From Chrysomallon squamiferum (lineage: Eukaryota > Mollusca > Gastropoda > Neomphalida > Peltospiridae), in contig CM022671.1 of assembly GCA_012295275.1 (NCBI GenBank), forward strand, positions 21,335,322 through 21,399,321: DNA of 64,000 bases. Reading direction: 5' to 3'. The notes beneath the pieces are model-generated. The model was given only the letters and a program-made list of their open reading frames with translations, did no database searches and had not been told where the DNA came from. The first letter of the stretch is position 1, and each line of letters begins with the position of its first letter. Of this stretch, positions 49,714 through 62,300 are shown in pieces. A program made the position numbers and the translations under genes.

Positions 49714-52700
49714 GAACAATTCAATAAATGAATTAATTTTTAATCCAAAATAAAATTTAACACTTCACATAACACTATACATAAATAAAACTGAACTCAA
49801 TTATTTCTTTATAACACTCCAGTTTTTCAAAAATTAGTTTAAATAAATCAAACTTTATTATAAGAACCCACAAACAAACAAAATAAATATGAAGATCAAA
49901 CACTAACAAATTATAACTCCAGCAAATATATTAATATTCATTTTTAACACAGATCAAACAAAACTAAAACACATTATAGATTAAAAACTTAAACCTAAGA
50001 AACAAAACAAACATTTGGTATACTGGTAATATTTTAAAACATTTTATATTTCTTAAGAGCAAGTCAGTAATATTCATACTGCAGATGAAACATTTTTTGT
50101 TTTAAATCTCCAATAAAAAGTACAAATTGTGTACTTTATTCAGTCTGGTGTATGTAACAATAATAATAAAGGTATATTATTGCCATGCTTTAATGTTTTC
50201 ATTGCCCACACTAATTTTTCAGAAACAGTCTTGAAAAAACCCAACCCAGAATCCAGCAGATCATAAAATACAAAGTTAAATTGCTGTGATTCTCTATCTA
50301 TCAGGATTTCACTTTACATGGGTTTTGAATTAAATCTGTGTATAAAACTGTATTATAAAAATGTAAATATTAATGTACTTGCATCTCAACAGCATTGTTT
50401 TTGTTTTTTTATATATATATATATTTACTTTATAATTAGCAAAGGTTGGAACACAGAAAAAACCAAACAATTACAAGAAGTATATATCATGACCATAATA
50501 AACACACGAACATAAGGTCTCATAAAACCTGATTAACTGTAAATTTTATATTGAAATCGTAACAACTAGCCAAGCATGAACCTATAATCTGTTTAAAGAA
50601 AATCTAATACCAATACAATGTGTGAAAAATAAACCTAGGAACTAATAACATGAAAACAGAAAACTTTCAGGAAAGACATGTAGGATGGAATAACTTAATT
50701 TGTAGAATGAGAGACCTACAGATGGATGAAAAGATTTGATCTGCTAATTAAATATAACTTAATATGGAAAAGCAGATATATGATTAACAGTGCCAGAGAC
50801 AATATAATTCTTGATAAATACATCAAGTCTGATGATGTATTTTAACAACAATTCATTAACAGTTAAATATACTATTAGGATTTCAGACAGATGAAGTCCA
50901 ATAATCAATAATAAAAAAAAAGTGTCACACATATTATTAGTGTTCTTTAGTTTCATAACATTTTTCTGAATAAATAACAAGTCAGCAGTCTTTAAAGTCA
51001 AACAAATTATTTTAAAAAGAAGTGAGAACCTGTAATTAGGTAATTCACAACAGGCTGAGTCATATTATTTTTTTTTTTTAAAAGTCCAAGTTCTAATTTT
51101 AGTTCTCTAATTTTAGAAAATAAGAAACTGAAGGTCAGCTATAATTAACTTTTATCAGCCACTGAACAATAGATGTTTTTTTCCCTAATATTAATATAAT
51201 GTACATTAATTTGAAAAGAAGATTTTGAGATGAATCAAAAACACTTTTAAAAAATAAAATAAGAATAATAAGAATAATAATAAATATACCCAGTATTTTT
51301 AATTTGGACAGTCCCACCTCTGTAATTAATTATTTCCAACATTTTTAATATTTTTCTAAGACTCGAGTCAAGAAGCTTTCTAAAATGCACAAAAATGGAA
51401 AATAAGGAATTTCTCGAAATAACTTTGTTTTGGAATGTTGGCATAAAACATCTGAAAATTTAACTTCCCAAAACTGTTATATAAAAATATTCTGAAAGTT
51501 AACAAACCGTGCTTTAAAACAGATCATCTATGGTATTTATTTATATAAATACATTTTATTTATATATATATATATTATTCATGCTTGATATGTATTTTAA
51601 ATTCAACAATTCTAATACTAATGGAAAGCACTGCTTTAACATGAATCACAACACTAAATATAAATAGCTCTATGCAAATGTTTGAAAATCCACAACCAGA
51701 TATGTATTAAACAAGCATTTAAATTAACCTTTTTCAAGTGATATGCAATACATAACATACAAATAGTATAAAAATGCAAAATTGGCATACTTAAAACTGA
51801 TACATCTAACATAATGAAAACAGAAATGTTAAAAATAAATAAAAACTAGAACAGTATATAAATAAAGTTTAAAACTTTTTAAAAAGAAAACCTTTCTTTT
51901 TGTAATGAACTATTAAAATGTTGAAACTGAAATAAAAGTAATAGTGTAGATATGTTCAAAAAGCTATATCATTAATGGATATATTAGTGTGATAAATCAG
52001 GGCATCAATAGACTGATAAAATTATGTTTTTAAAATATTTAAATTAGAAGTAATTCACAGAAAGTTCATCAATATGATACAAAAACATATGCTTAATAAT
52101 ATCATTAATGCAATAAACAGAAGCATGCTAAACTTTAAATTAATCTTATTTTGAAAATTAATATACAAGAGTAACTTAATAAAGTTTTGCATATTTCTGG
52201 TTTTTCAGAGTATCTGTTAACCACTGATTCATATTCTCAATAACAAGATTTTACATTATCATGATCAAAATCAATGCAGCAGAAGAATAAAAATAACATG
52301 GTGATATAAAAGTCACATATAAAAATGCTATAAATTTGTAACATCAAATGGTAAAAATATTTGTTTGTTCATTAGATATTCTATAACATCAACATTCTAA
52401 ATAAGGTAATCACTAAATTGTCACATGATTTAATAAAACAGATTCTAAACTTATCTAAAATTTAGAAAAAGACATTGTAGCCATAAAATATTGTGTAATA
52501 TGTTTAACAAAATGTATATTTAAAGAGTATTAATTATAAATAAAAATAAATAATTTACATATTTATTTCCACAAAACTGAATTTGTGAAGAATAAGAATT
52601 TATCTACTTACTTTTTATTTATTAGTGGGGTTTTTTTAGGGTTTTTTATTATCATTACAAATAAGATCTATAATGTGGTAAAAACATTTCTGTTTCTATA

Positions 52701-53908
52701 TGATGATAATTTGCAAGTATCTATGATCAAAAATATCTATATTAAAACTGATTAATCAATGTTTCATGTTCACAAAATAGTCAAGGGAAACAACTCCACA
52801 TTTTAGTACAATGCAGTAACTGGGAAGACCAGTATAATTAGCTAGTATAGATTTCCTGATTATAATTAAATACTGTCTTATACTAAATATAAATCTTCAA
52901 ATTTAATACAAGTATTTAAAATCTTCTAACTGTTAACAGTTACCACTGAACAATATGATGATTATACAGACTACAGTAATATTTAATCCAAATATTTAAC
53001 ATCAAACAATGAAATTATTTGATTGCAGTAGAAAGCCATTTACAAAACAACAGTAAAATATTCAAATATGAGGTAATTCAATAATTTAAAATAGATATTT
53101 GATGAAAACATCTTATTCTTTTTTAACTGAAATTATATGTGTAACGGTTAAACTGGCAAGATGTTTAATTAGAAAAAAAAAAAAAAAAAAAAAAAAAAAA
53201 TGCAGATCCTGAATGAAAACAAGTTGATGTTTTTTCACAAAAAAACAATTGTAAATCCAAACTATCTGGTTTTGTTGTCATTCTACAGTGCTTGATTCTT
53301 TTTAATTTTCAATATCTTTTAAAAGAAAATTAACTCTCAGTTATTTTTACTCAAAAAATTCATAACAGCAATAAGATTGGTTTTTTTTCCTTTAGCACCA
53401 TGAATCAAAGTCATTTTATTATTGCTGTCAATACTGAAAGCCCGAATTTGAAAGAAACATCAGCATTAAAGAAAGTCTTACAAATCAGAAACATTTAACA
53501 AGAATTTCTAGAGATGTCACAGTAAAATGATGCATCTATGTATCCTGATACAACTGTTAACAAGATCATTGGACACTGAGTTTTATTTTGAGTATAATTA
53601 TATTGTTTCATAAAATAACTGTATGATACAAATTTGAAAATATCTATTTCTTTATTAAAACTTATATTAACAAGTGTTTAACTTTTTTTATCTTTACTTC
53701 CTTTTTTGGAAAATTGCTACACCTAAGCTGCAATTTTTTATCTTAGGGTGTGAAAAACCATTAAATCTTGTACTTCAACATCACCATCTGACAGCTGCAC
53801 CAAAGTTTAGATGATCACGAACAAGTCTTAAGAATTTTCTCATAATAAAATGCATACTGTTGAGAACATATTTAAAACATCCTTTTGTGAACAAGCCATG
53901 TGAAAAGA
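48560..53908 (-). other. AT-rich region, possible long 3'UTR of the claudin-like gene
   Basis: About 5.3 kb directly downstream of the claudin-like stop codon. Unlike its flanks it has almost no long di-, tri- or tetranucleotide arrays, only T/A runs such as 49690-49712 and 53172-53201. Its minus strand is T-rich, as many 3'UTRs are. Several AATAAA hexamers occur on the minus strand, including near 48550, so the true end cannot be chosen from sequence. It could instead be ordinary intergenic DNA. Confidence 0.35.
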
Positions 53909-54147
53909 TCAAGTATATGAACTGTTGACGTAAGGGGGTGCCTCTGTTTGGTAGCTATCCACTTCTTCGTTCTCTTGTTTCAGAAAGAAGAAGATGGCTG
54001 ATGCCATCATGAAAAACAAACCACCCAGTCCAATTCCGTACGTCCAGTCAAGATCCCACCGAGCGATCTGCTTAGTGTCTGCCTGTGACCTTATGTCTTC
54101 ACCAAACTTCACAGGATAAATTATAACGGAAATCAGTTGACAAAGAG
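53909..54147 (-). CDS. Claudin-like gene, last coding exon (TM3 end, TM4, tail)
   Basis: 239 nt including TGA at 53909-53911. It encodes LCQLISVIIYPVKFGEDI, the second extracellular loop with WDLDWTYG, TM4 and an acidic cytosolic tail. Acceptor CTGGTTTTGCAG. Confidence 0.92.
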
Positions 54148-55174
54148 CTGCAAAACCAGACATGAAATTATGGATTAAGTAGTGTCGTATTTGTATGTTA
54201 TGAATGGGGGAAAACAAAATAAGTAAAAAATTTGTAGTGGATAGATACAGATTTTTCTATAAATATGAATTATAGGTAAAAATGAGGTTGAAAAAACATT
54301 AAGGGAAGGTATTCGTGAAGAAAAAAGTGTGGTAACTGTATACTTTTTCTTACATTTTTAATAAAAAAAAAAAAAAAGAAAAAAATAAGGAATAAGTGAG
54401 TTGGATAATTGTTTTTATTCAGCTATAAATTATTGAAACAAACCAAAAAAATAAATAAATAAAAAACTAACGATGATGTAAAACGTACTTCCAAATGTAC
54501 AGAGCACCCCAGCAATGACATACCACATTCTGGTGTGGGTGAACAGGCCAAGGATTCCCATAACGAGTGCACCAATACAGGCAAAGAGAGCAATCAAAGT
54601 AAGTGCTGCACAGGCAGACATCCAGTCTGAAACAGAAATATTAAAACTTAACTGAAAACCTAAACATATATATACACTGACACATAGCCTTCAGTTAATT
54701 AAAACTTTGCAAAGATAGATTCCTTAGGTAACCTCTGTGATTGGTATGAAAACGTAATTAAGTTTAACAAAAAGGATTTTAAACAAGGATCATCAGAATC
54801 CACTTCTCTATTAAGCTGTAATAAGAAAATTCACATTTGCTAAATACTTAATTACCAGTGTAACAGTGACATAAATAATCACTCTAGGTGAACTGCAGTC
54901 AACTTACTGAATCAATTAATAATTATTCAAAACTGTAACAGAGATAAACCAACTATCATAGATTAGAATAATCATCTAAATATTATATATATTATTTTTT
55001 TTTTTTTTTTTTTTTTGTAAATATTCTATCAAGATAATTTTAAGAAATAACTAAAAAGAACAGTTATAACATTAATTTTTGTTAATAATTGATGAAACTG
55101 AAGATTTGTATATCATTTTTTTCATTTGTTATGTGTACTTTAGCCCTTTTTACTTTATATAATAATAATAATAA

Positions 55175-55232
<58 letters not shown>

Positions 55233-55717
55233 TGTGCGAACACACGCTTACCTTTCTGGACACAGATCTTGAGTGTGGGGTTAGCTGCTGAGATGTAGCA
55301 CTGCTCCCATAGTCCCCAGGTATTGTGCTCTTCATTACCTGATTTCAACGTCACATCCACCCAGCCAGAAGCAGCTGCAGCAATGATGACCAGTAGAACA
55401 GAAATACTGGTAAAGATTACTGCTATCAGCTGCAATTAAAGTGACATCTTCAAAGGTTGGAGGTTTTTTTTGCTACGTTAAAATGCATGTGAATGAAATA
55501 TCATCATTTATGCAAGTAACTATGCAGTTTGGGGTGGTGTCTTTTTGTTGAGTGTGGGGGTACTTTGTTGTCGTTATTATTTATATCATCAGGACATATT
55601 TAATATTAATATCGTTAAACTTTTTTTACAAAAACAGCAGTATATTACTTAGCATTAAAAAATAGTATACTCACCAAACATTTTGATTAAAACAAATGAA
55701 CTAAAATAACTATTTTT

Positions 55718-55762
<45 letters not shown>

Positions 55763-56552
55763 TTTTTTATTTTTTTTTTTTTTTTTTCATTCTTTCTTTT
55801 TAAATTTTAAATTCAAGGAATTAAATAATAAAATTTCCTTTTAAGTTATATCTGTCTCTCTGATCTGAGTATGGCTGGGAATTTTACTGATTAGAAAATG
55901 GAAGCTTGCCCATAATAATTTTAATCATTCTGTTATATTAAATAATTTCACGCATGTACGTATTTAGTAACTGTAACTCAACAATGTAGGCCTAGCTTTA
56001 AAGAAACTTATTATAAAATTATATAGATATTAATAATTATAACATATTTATCATAAATCTTAATAATTCTAATAAGTCGATGAATTTTCATTATTTAACC
56101 AAAAGTCTAATAATAACAATTAGTTTGAAGCTGATTAACCGTATTCATATATTACATAATTATAAAGATCAGTGTTGATGTTCACACCTGCGTAGCCCAT
56201 ACAGGTGTTTTTGATTAAACTATTTATTCACGTCTATGTTTATCATCTCAGTAAATGTGAGACTTTAAATTACAAGTACTATTATTATTATTAATTTAAT
56301 AAAACATAAAAGGAAATAATCAGAATAATGAATAGCAGGTAATGGTATGAAATGGAATGCGCGGCAAAGACACACTGACATTTTGTATACATATTTTGAC
56401 AGTGAGTTGTGACCTAAATATTTTCTTTTATCATTTAGATGTTAATATTATGTGCGATTGTCCATGCATCGCACAACTATGCCAGTGTTTATTAGAATAT
56501 ACAAATAAATACTTACCTTTATTGGGCGATATTGTTTCTCGACTTCAGCCAT
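53909..56552 (-). CDS. PMP22/claudin-superfamily four-pass membrane protein (TMEM47/PERP-like)
   Basis: Exons 56552-56517, 55429-55252, 54626-54489 and 54147-53909 join in phase through GT-AG introns to give 196 residues. Four membrane segments: LIAVIFTSISVLLVIIAAAA; ALTLIALFACIGALVMGILG; a third around WYVIAGVLCTFGTLCQLISV; and a fourth around IGLGGLFFMMASAIFFFL. The first extracellular loop has the superfamily signature GLWEQC...C (WGLWEQCYISAANPTLKIC). LISVIIYPVKF resembles the LVLYPIKF stretch of TMEM47. Family members act at cell junctions, adhesion sites or as membrane regulators; the exact role here is unknown. Start: the only ATG in the first exon's frame, with the tail MAEVEKQYRPIK facing the cytosol. 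The C-terminal tail is acidic and ends NSSYT. Confidence 0.9.
54489..54626 (-). CDS. Claudin-like gene, exon 3 (TM2 and start of TM3)
   Basis: 138 nt encoding WMSACAALTLIALFACIGAL, FTHTRMWYVIAGVLCTFG and split codons at both ends. Acceptor TTTCTGTTTCAG; donor GGAA|GTACGT. Confidence 0.9.
55172..55232. repeat. (GT)n microsatellite beside the claudin-like exon 2 donor
   Basis: About 60 bp of GT, which is (CA)n on the transcript strand, beginning about 20 bases after the 5' splice site at 55251. Confidence 0.97.
55252..55429 (-). CDS. Claudin-like gene, exon 2 (TM1 and first extracellular loop)
   Basis: 178 nt encoding TM1 and the loop with the WGLWEQC...C signature. Acceptor TTAATTGCAG; donor AAAG|GTAAGC. 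A (CA)n run on the sense strand starts about 20 bases into the intron. Confidence 0.92.
55722..55788. repeat. T-homopolymer tract
   Basis: About 65 bases, nearly all T, in intron 1 of the claudin-like gene. Confidence 0.9.
56517..56552 (-). CDS. Claudin-like gene, coding exon 1
   Basis: 36 nt encoding MAEVEKQYRPIK, followed by a perfect AAG|GTAAGT donor. ACA precedes the ATG (A at -3), a fair start context. Confidence 0.8.
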
Positions 56553-56619
56553 TGTCAAAGTAATTGCACAACAACAATAATCATATAATGACAATATTTA
56601 TAGTTAACATTTGTCAACA

Positions 56620-56700
56620 CACTCTCGTTTCGCCATTCTTCTATAATTGAATTTATACGCTAATCTTTTATTTCCGGTAGAAGCTAGACTATTTTCCCTA
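56620..56700 (-). promoter_or_regulatory. Candidate promoter of the claudin-like gene
   Basis: On the minus strand an ETS-like ACCGGAAATA (reverse complement about 56670-56679) is followed by TATAAAT (56651-56657) and AATGGCG. It lies about 70-150 bp upstream of the ATG at 56552. The transcription start is inferred at about 56625. Confidence 0.35.
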
Positions 56701-56819
56701 CGGGATTTCGCGATTATATAAAAGAAGTGAAAGGCATTGTTGTCGTCGATTGGAACCGAATTTTTACCGTTCATAATAAAAAGTTTTAAAACAAAGTGAT
56801 CGAGTTTCTTGTTTATTTT

Positions 56820-57535
56820 ATTTTTTTTTTTTTTTTTTTTTTATTTATTTAACTAATTCTTATTATTATTATTATTATTGTCGTGGATATCACGGTGTTC
56901 TGTATTATTATTATTGTTTATTATTATTACTATTATTTTACACCTATTTTTCGATACATAAAGAATAAAACAAACAAACAAAAAATAGAAGAAAAGAAAG
57001 AAAAATATTGACAGTGGCTGCTTCATTTTTGTCCTAGCTCTTATAACTCTTCAATAAAAATTATGAAAGCAGAGCAAAAAGAATTGTTAATACCATTATT
57101 TTAAGTTATATAAATCAGTAGAAGTTCAGAAAAATAAACAATATAAATTTAATAAAATATAGACAGATAGTTAGATGGATGAATAGATATAGCTAGTGGC
57201 GGTATTCTAAAATCCCTTTGATCTGTGGTATAAGGCTTAGTGTTAAGTGCTGCTAAATTACAACAGATCTATGAATCAGGTATCCTTAAACTATTTCCCT
57301 CACATGGTTTATCAGCAACATAGTTTGCCATTTGTTGTTAGTGGAAAAGATTGTTAAAAAGATAATTTGATGTTTATCCTTTACAACAGACTTTTAATTT
57401 GATGCAGTAGTAATTTTCAACATATCAATTTATTTTTTAAATTGTTTGCTATTTACTATATTCAGTTTAAAAAAACAAATACATTTTACAGTTTGGAATA
57501 AAACAAGCATGAACATACTGTGAACCCTGTTTTAC
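56820..57535. other. Spacer between the RNF20-like 3' end and the claudin-like promoter
   Basis: AT-rich DNA with a T run (56820-56842), (ATT)n (56866-56879) and no coding content. A strong TATATAAAAG on the plus strand at 56715-56724, just outside this stretch, has no recognisable transcript. Confidence 0.5.
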
Positions 57536-57539
57536 TACT

Positions 57540-59207
57540 TTATTTTATTTATTTTTTTTTCTTCCACGAATCATTAACTTCATGATTTGATTTCAGAAAA
57601 CTTGATGTAATATGTATATAGAGTTCAGTTAATTATAACTGAACAGAAACAACATTACAAATGTGAATGACAGACAAATGATTTATTTTCTCCTTGTCAG
57701 ATACTAACAATATTGAACCGGACTATTTCTTCTTATTATTTCTTTGATTGGACAACAGCTTCCAACAAGCTTAATACAAACATTCTTGTAACAGTAATGA
57801 CATGTTAAGTTACATCAGTGACATTTTTGCATGATAAATAAATATCCAGTCTTACACATACATCACCATTCAAACTATCATATACAAATATATATTTCTT
57901 AGAACAACTATTTATAACTTCAATAAATTTAGATTGCCTTGCATTTAATTATGAAATATATTTTGATAATTTTATTGCATGGATAGGAAATTAATATAAT
58001 AATAATAATAATAATAGAATTATCATTGTAATTATAATTATGGTATTATTAATAATGAAGAAAATAATGTAATAATAATACCAATAATAATAATAATAAA
58101 CTAAAACAGATTTTAAAAAGTGTCTGAATTAACAGTTTACAGATGTTTGTAATTTTAAGTAGAAAATAGAATACTGTCTAACTACAAGTAGTCAATAATG
58201 ACTGGTTTGCATACGTATGTAAACATGACAAACAATGAAATGAAAGCAACTACCAGCATAGTTAACATTCAGCCACAACTGAAAACACTGATTTGATGAA
58301 GGATTAATACATAAATGAATCTTGATTGTCCAAATATGCTTGATGACTAAGAATAGAATCTTGTACCAGTATTCAGAAAAGTCTTTAAAATAATGCATTC
58401 TTAACTAAGGCAGTCACTTTGTAAATTTTTACTTGAAATACTTAACAATTTTTTTTTTTTTCATTTGTGATTTCAGTAAATATTCATTCTTCATTTTGTA
58501 CATTTTTACTTGTTTCTTACTAAAAATAATTTCCTATTTTTGTTCTTTTATTTCTGTTTATTATCTTTGTGTTGGCATCAAGTAGCTACATGCTTTCTCT
58601 GATCTGTGATCTGGTGTGTTATTAAGTTGTTACTGATTTTACATAAAAATGGATGGTGAAATAAGCAGATCTTGATAAAGATTTGTTTCATATGAGACAG
58701 ATACTGATAATTATCAGATAAAAACAAGCACATTAACATAGTAGAAAACCTCAACCTATTGTAAAGACAAAATTTTGTTTAAAACTAAATTACCAATCTT
58801 CAACAGGCTTTAAGCCAACATTTGCTTGAACCAAATTTTCAAGACATATTGAAAGCCTCAAGCCAAGATTTCCCAGAATGTAAATTATAAAGAAACCTAC
58901 TGAGAACAGTGAACCTAAATTACTTGATCTCAACAGACCACGAGCAAAGTTTTGCTTGAAATTAAATTTCGAACTGTCAGTAGTCTTTAAAACAATTTGA
59001 ACAGGCCAAAACGCAAATTTTTTCTGGGAACTAAATTTCAATACTTCATGCTAATTTTTTGCTTCAACAATGACATCACTTGAACATAAATTATTACAAG
59101 TCCTCAACAGACTAAAGGCCAGGTTTTGCTGGAAATTAAATTTCAAATCTTCAGGAGTCTAATTTTTAATGGAATATAAAGTACAAGTCTTCAGTACAAG
59201 TTTTTAT
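57540..59207 (-). other. Probable 3'UTR of the RNF20-like gene
   Basis: Follows the stop codon at 59208. On the minus strand AATAAATAAAATAAAG near 57540-57555 offers overlapping polyadenylation signals, giving a UTR of about 1.65 kb. The part nearest the stop holds degenerate tandem repeats (58795-59170). Confidence 0.45.
58795..59170 (-). repeat. Degenerate tandem repeat in the RNF20-like 3'UTR
   Basis: At least four diverged copies of a unit resembling CAACAG(A/G)C...GCCA.(G/A)TTTTGCTTGAAATTAAATTTC, spaced about 60-100 bases apart, near 58802, 58930, 59000 and 59103. Weaker copies lie at 58857 and 59055. Confidence 0.6.
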
Positions 59208-59384
59208 TCATCCAATGTAAAGTCTGTGAAAGTCATTGGCTCCAAAACCAGCATTGCACTTGGGACACTTTCTCTGTCTGGTTTCGTATCGCGTCCGCAA
59301 ACACTCGAGACAAAACACATGAAAACACTTGGTTAGCACAGCATCCTTCTTGTTCACTTTACAAGACGGACAGGTAAGTTGTTC
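59208..59384 (-). CDS. RNF20: RNF20-like last coding exon: C3HC4 RING
   Basis: 177 nt with stop TGA at 59208-59210. Zinc ligands: [14 protein letters not shown] and KCPKC, in C3HC4 spacing. The terminus [12 protein letters not shown] is the Bre1 signature end. The RING recruits the E2 for H2B ubiquitination. Confidence 0.97.
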   Translation of the reverse strand, partial: EQLTCPSCKVNKKDAVLTKCFHVFCLECLRTRYETRQRKCPKCNAGFGANDFHRLYIG

Positions 59385-62300
59385 CTGTGAAAGAAATTTC
59401 TAAATTAAATTTAGCTGATAAAATACATTAAAAAAATAGTAATAATAATCATAATCTAAATAACAATTAAATAAAATAATAATAAAAGAAAGAAAATTCT
59501 AACATGTTTTGAATGCAGAAATGTATTATAAAATATAAAATAATGATAAGAAATGTTAATCTGTAATACATTTCTTAAAAGAGACAGATGCAGAACAAAA
59601 ATGAGATTGGATGCTGTGTTTATTTCTGAACAATATATCTCACCAAATATAATATTAAAACTTTAAAGAACAATCACAAAAATGCAAAAAAAAAAGAATC
59701 TGCAGAAAGGTATGTCAACTGCTACATATATGAAAATCTATGTTTAAAGAAGAATTAATTAATTTATTAAATGAATGAACAATTATATTTTAAAATATTT
59801 TTTTTACATATTTGAAAAAAAAATATGTTTTGTTGTTTACCTTGTATTCTTTAATTTCCTCCAAAAGTACTTCATCTGCAGCTCCAGCCATTTCTATCTT
59901 TTTACTTCTTTCCAATTTGCGCATTAACTTGGCTAATTCCTCCTAAAATGTACCCACACTCACCATTACATTATATCATTAAATGAACCAATCAGAGGTA
60001 CAATATTATCCTTTAAAACCATGTGAAATACACATATCTGTAATAATTTGAAATTTATTTGATTTTGTTTTCAATACAAAAGAAGCAAAAATGTAATTCT
60101 AATTTTTATAAAATAAAATTATTTTTGAAGAATTACATATCATATATATCCAAACATGTCCCATGTTAAATTTTATAGCAATATATTTCTCAACAGACTA
60201 GACTTAAATTTTCCGAATTAATATGTGTGTCCTTCAAATTACCAGAAATATATTTATATATATATATCACAATGTACCTGAGTTCTCTTGTATTTGTAGG
60301 ATTCCTGTTCAATGGACCCAGTCTTGTCAGCTACTGCTACTTGAGCTTCTTTCAGCTGAGCCTGGTACTTGTCAAGGTGAAGTTTCAAGTCGGCTGCTGT
60401 CTGGGAACTCTCCACAGCTTTACGTTTATACATGTCCATCGCCTGCTGAGTGAGACTGTGAAAAAACAGTCAAAATAAATGAAAACAGCATTACTGTATT
60501 GTAAACAATAATCTAGACTGAAACAGAGAACACCAAATAAATCCATACAGTGTTGAATGTATAGGAAAAGGAAATAATACAGCCATCTACTAAAACTGAA
60601 CTTTATTTTGACTAAAGTTAATCTATTTTCACATATAAACAATAGTGACACACACATACATTCACTTATTCTTTCTCTCTCTCAAATTTCTGATTAGTGT
60701 TTATTTTTCTTAAAACTGACAAGTTTGTTATGTAACTGAAAATCACAAACCTCAGTTCTTTCTCTAAAGCTGACAAGTTGTTTTGCAAGATTCTTTCTTT
60801 CTCCTCCAGTTTTCTGACCACCAGGTTCTGTGCATCAACCTGGAACTGCAGTGTGGCCACCTGATCCACCAGAATGTCTTTTTCTTCTCTCAGCAACTTG
60901 TGTATCTGATTGGATTTAATCCTCTGTAATATGTAAAAAGGAAACCAAATAATAACCTATAGAAAGTCAAGTTAATATCCCCAGTAATAATGTTGCATGT
61001 ATTCTTTGTGTAGGATTATAGCAAAAAATTCTAAATTCAAATCTATGTAAAGAAACAGTCTGTTTTTTTTTCTTTTGTGACCACATAAAGCTTTTCAATC
61101 ACCGAACCCATAAAAACTATACAGATGTATAAAATTTAGTACCACAAAATATTGATTACATATTTAAGTCAGAAGGTCTAATGCAAAAATTTCTTTTCCA
61201 TCTATACATAAAAATAATCTAAATATTGCAAAACAGCACACCATCAGAACAATACTGCTATTTCTCGAACTATAGGAAATGTAAAGTGGTAACAATAGTA
61301 ATGATGGTCATGTACTGTTATGGAGTTACTTTTAAAATATTATAAATTTTATAAGATTTTATATATTTTGTTTGATCTGAAATTATTATGATTTATTAGT
61401 ACTATTATTATTATTATTATTATCATTTACCCTTCTTTAAAGCAACTGCTAACAAAATACTGAGTAAATATTTTGTATTAAAACTTTTCATAATTCAGTA
61501 TGCACTACAAACCAACCTCTGACATTAGTTTAAAGTTTGCATCATCTTTCTCTCTTAGCTGTTGTAGTAGTCGAGTGTTCTGTTCTTGCATATCCTCAAA
61601 AGCTTGTCCTGTCACTTCAAGATCATTTAACAGTGCTTCTTCTCTCTGAGTAAAAATGTAAAAATATTAATAGTTTAACACTAAAAAGGGAAAAGGAACT
61701 AACACAAATGGATGGAAATCTATAAAACTTTCAAGTTCCAATCATTATATTAAACTTCAGATATTTTTTTTTTTTTTTTTAAGAAATTATCTGAATGACA
61801 AATAGTTATTTCACCCAAAGCCAGAAATGCACTGTCATTCATGATGATTCTCTCTCTTATTTTTTTCTAACATATAAATGCAGTTGTTAGTAAACAGATG
61901 TTTTCACACACATTAACACACACTATGTAATATACATTTAATAAAGTAAAGTGTTATTTTTCACCTGTTTCTGTGCTGTTAAATGTTTCTGCAAGTCTGC
62001 AATGACCTCATCGTTCCTTTTTATCTTCTTAATGGCATCATCCTCTGCCAGTTTCCTTCGATCTTTTCTTTCGGCTTCCTGCATTTTCTTGATGTGGTTT
62101 TTCAGTTCTTCTATCTCTTGTTTAGCTTTTCTCTCACTAGCCATTAACTGGATTAAAATAAAAAAATAAAAAAATGACACCCAGAAATTAAAACAACAAA
62201 CTATAAGATATTTAGACCACAACAATGAGTTTAAATACTGCAAATACATGGTTATGCAAGAGTAAAAGAAACAAAAATTTGGCACTTTAATATTATTTTA

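Noticed and set aside
56715-56724. Plus-strand TATATAAAAG, possible divergent promoter
   Set aside because: No plus-strand gene follows, and AT-rich DNA makes TATA matches common.
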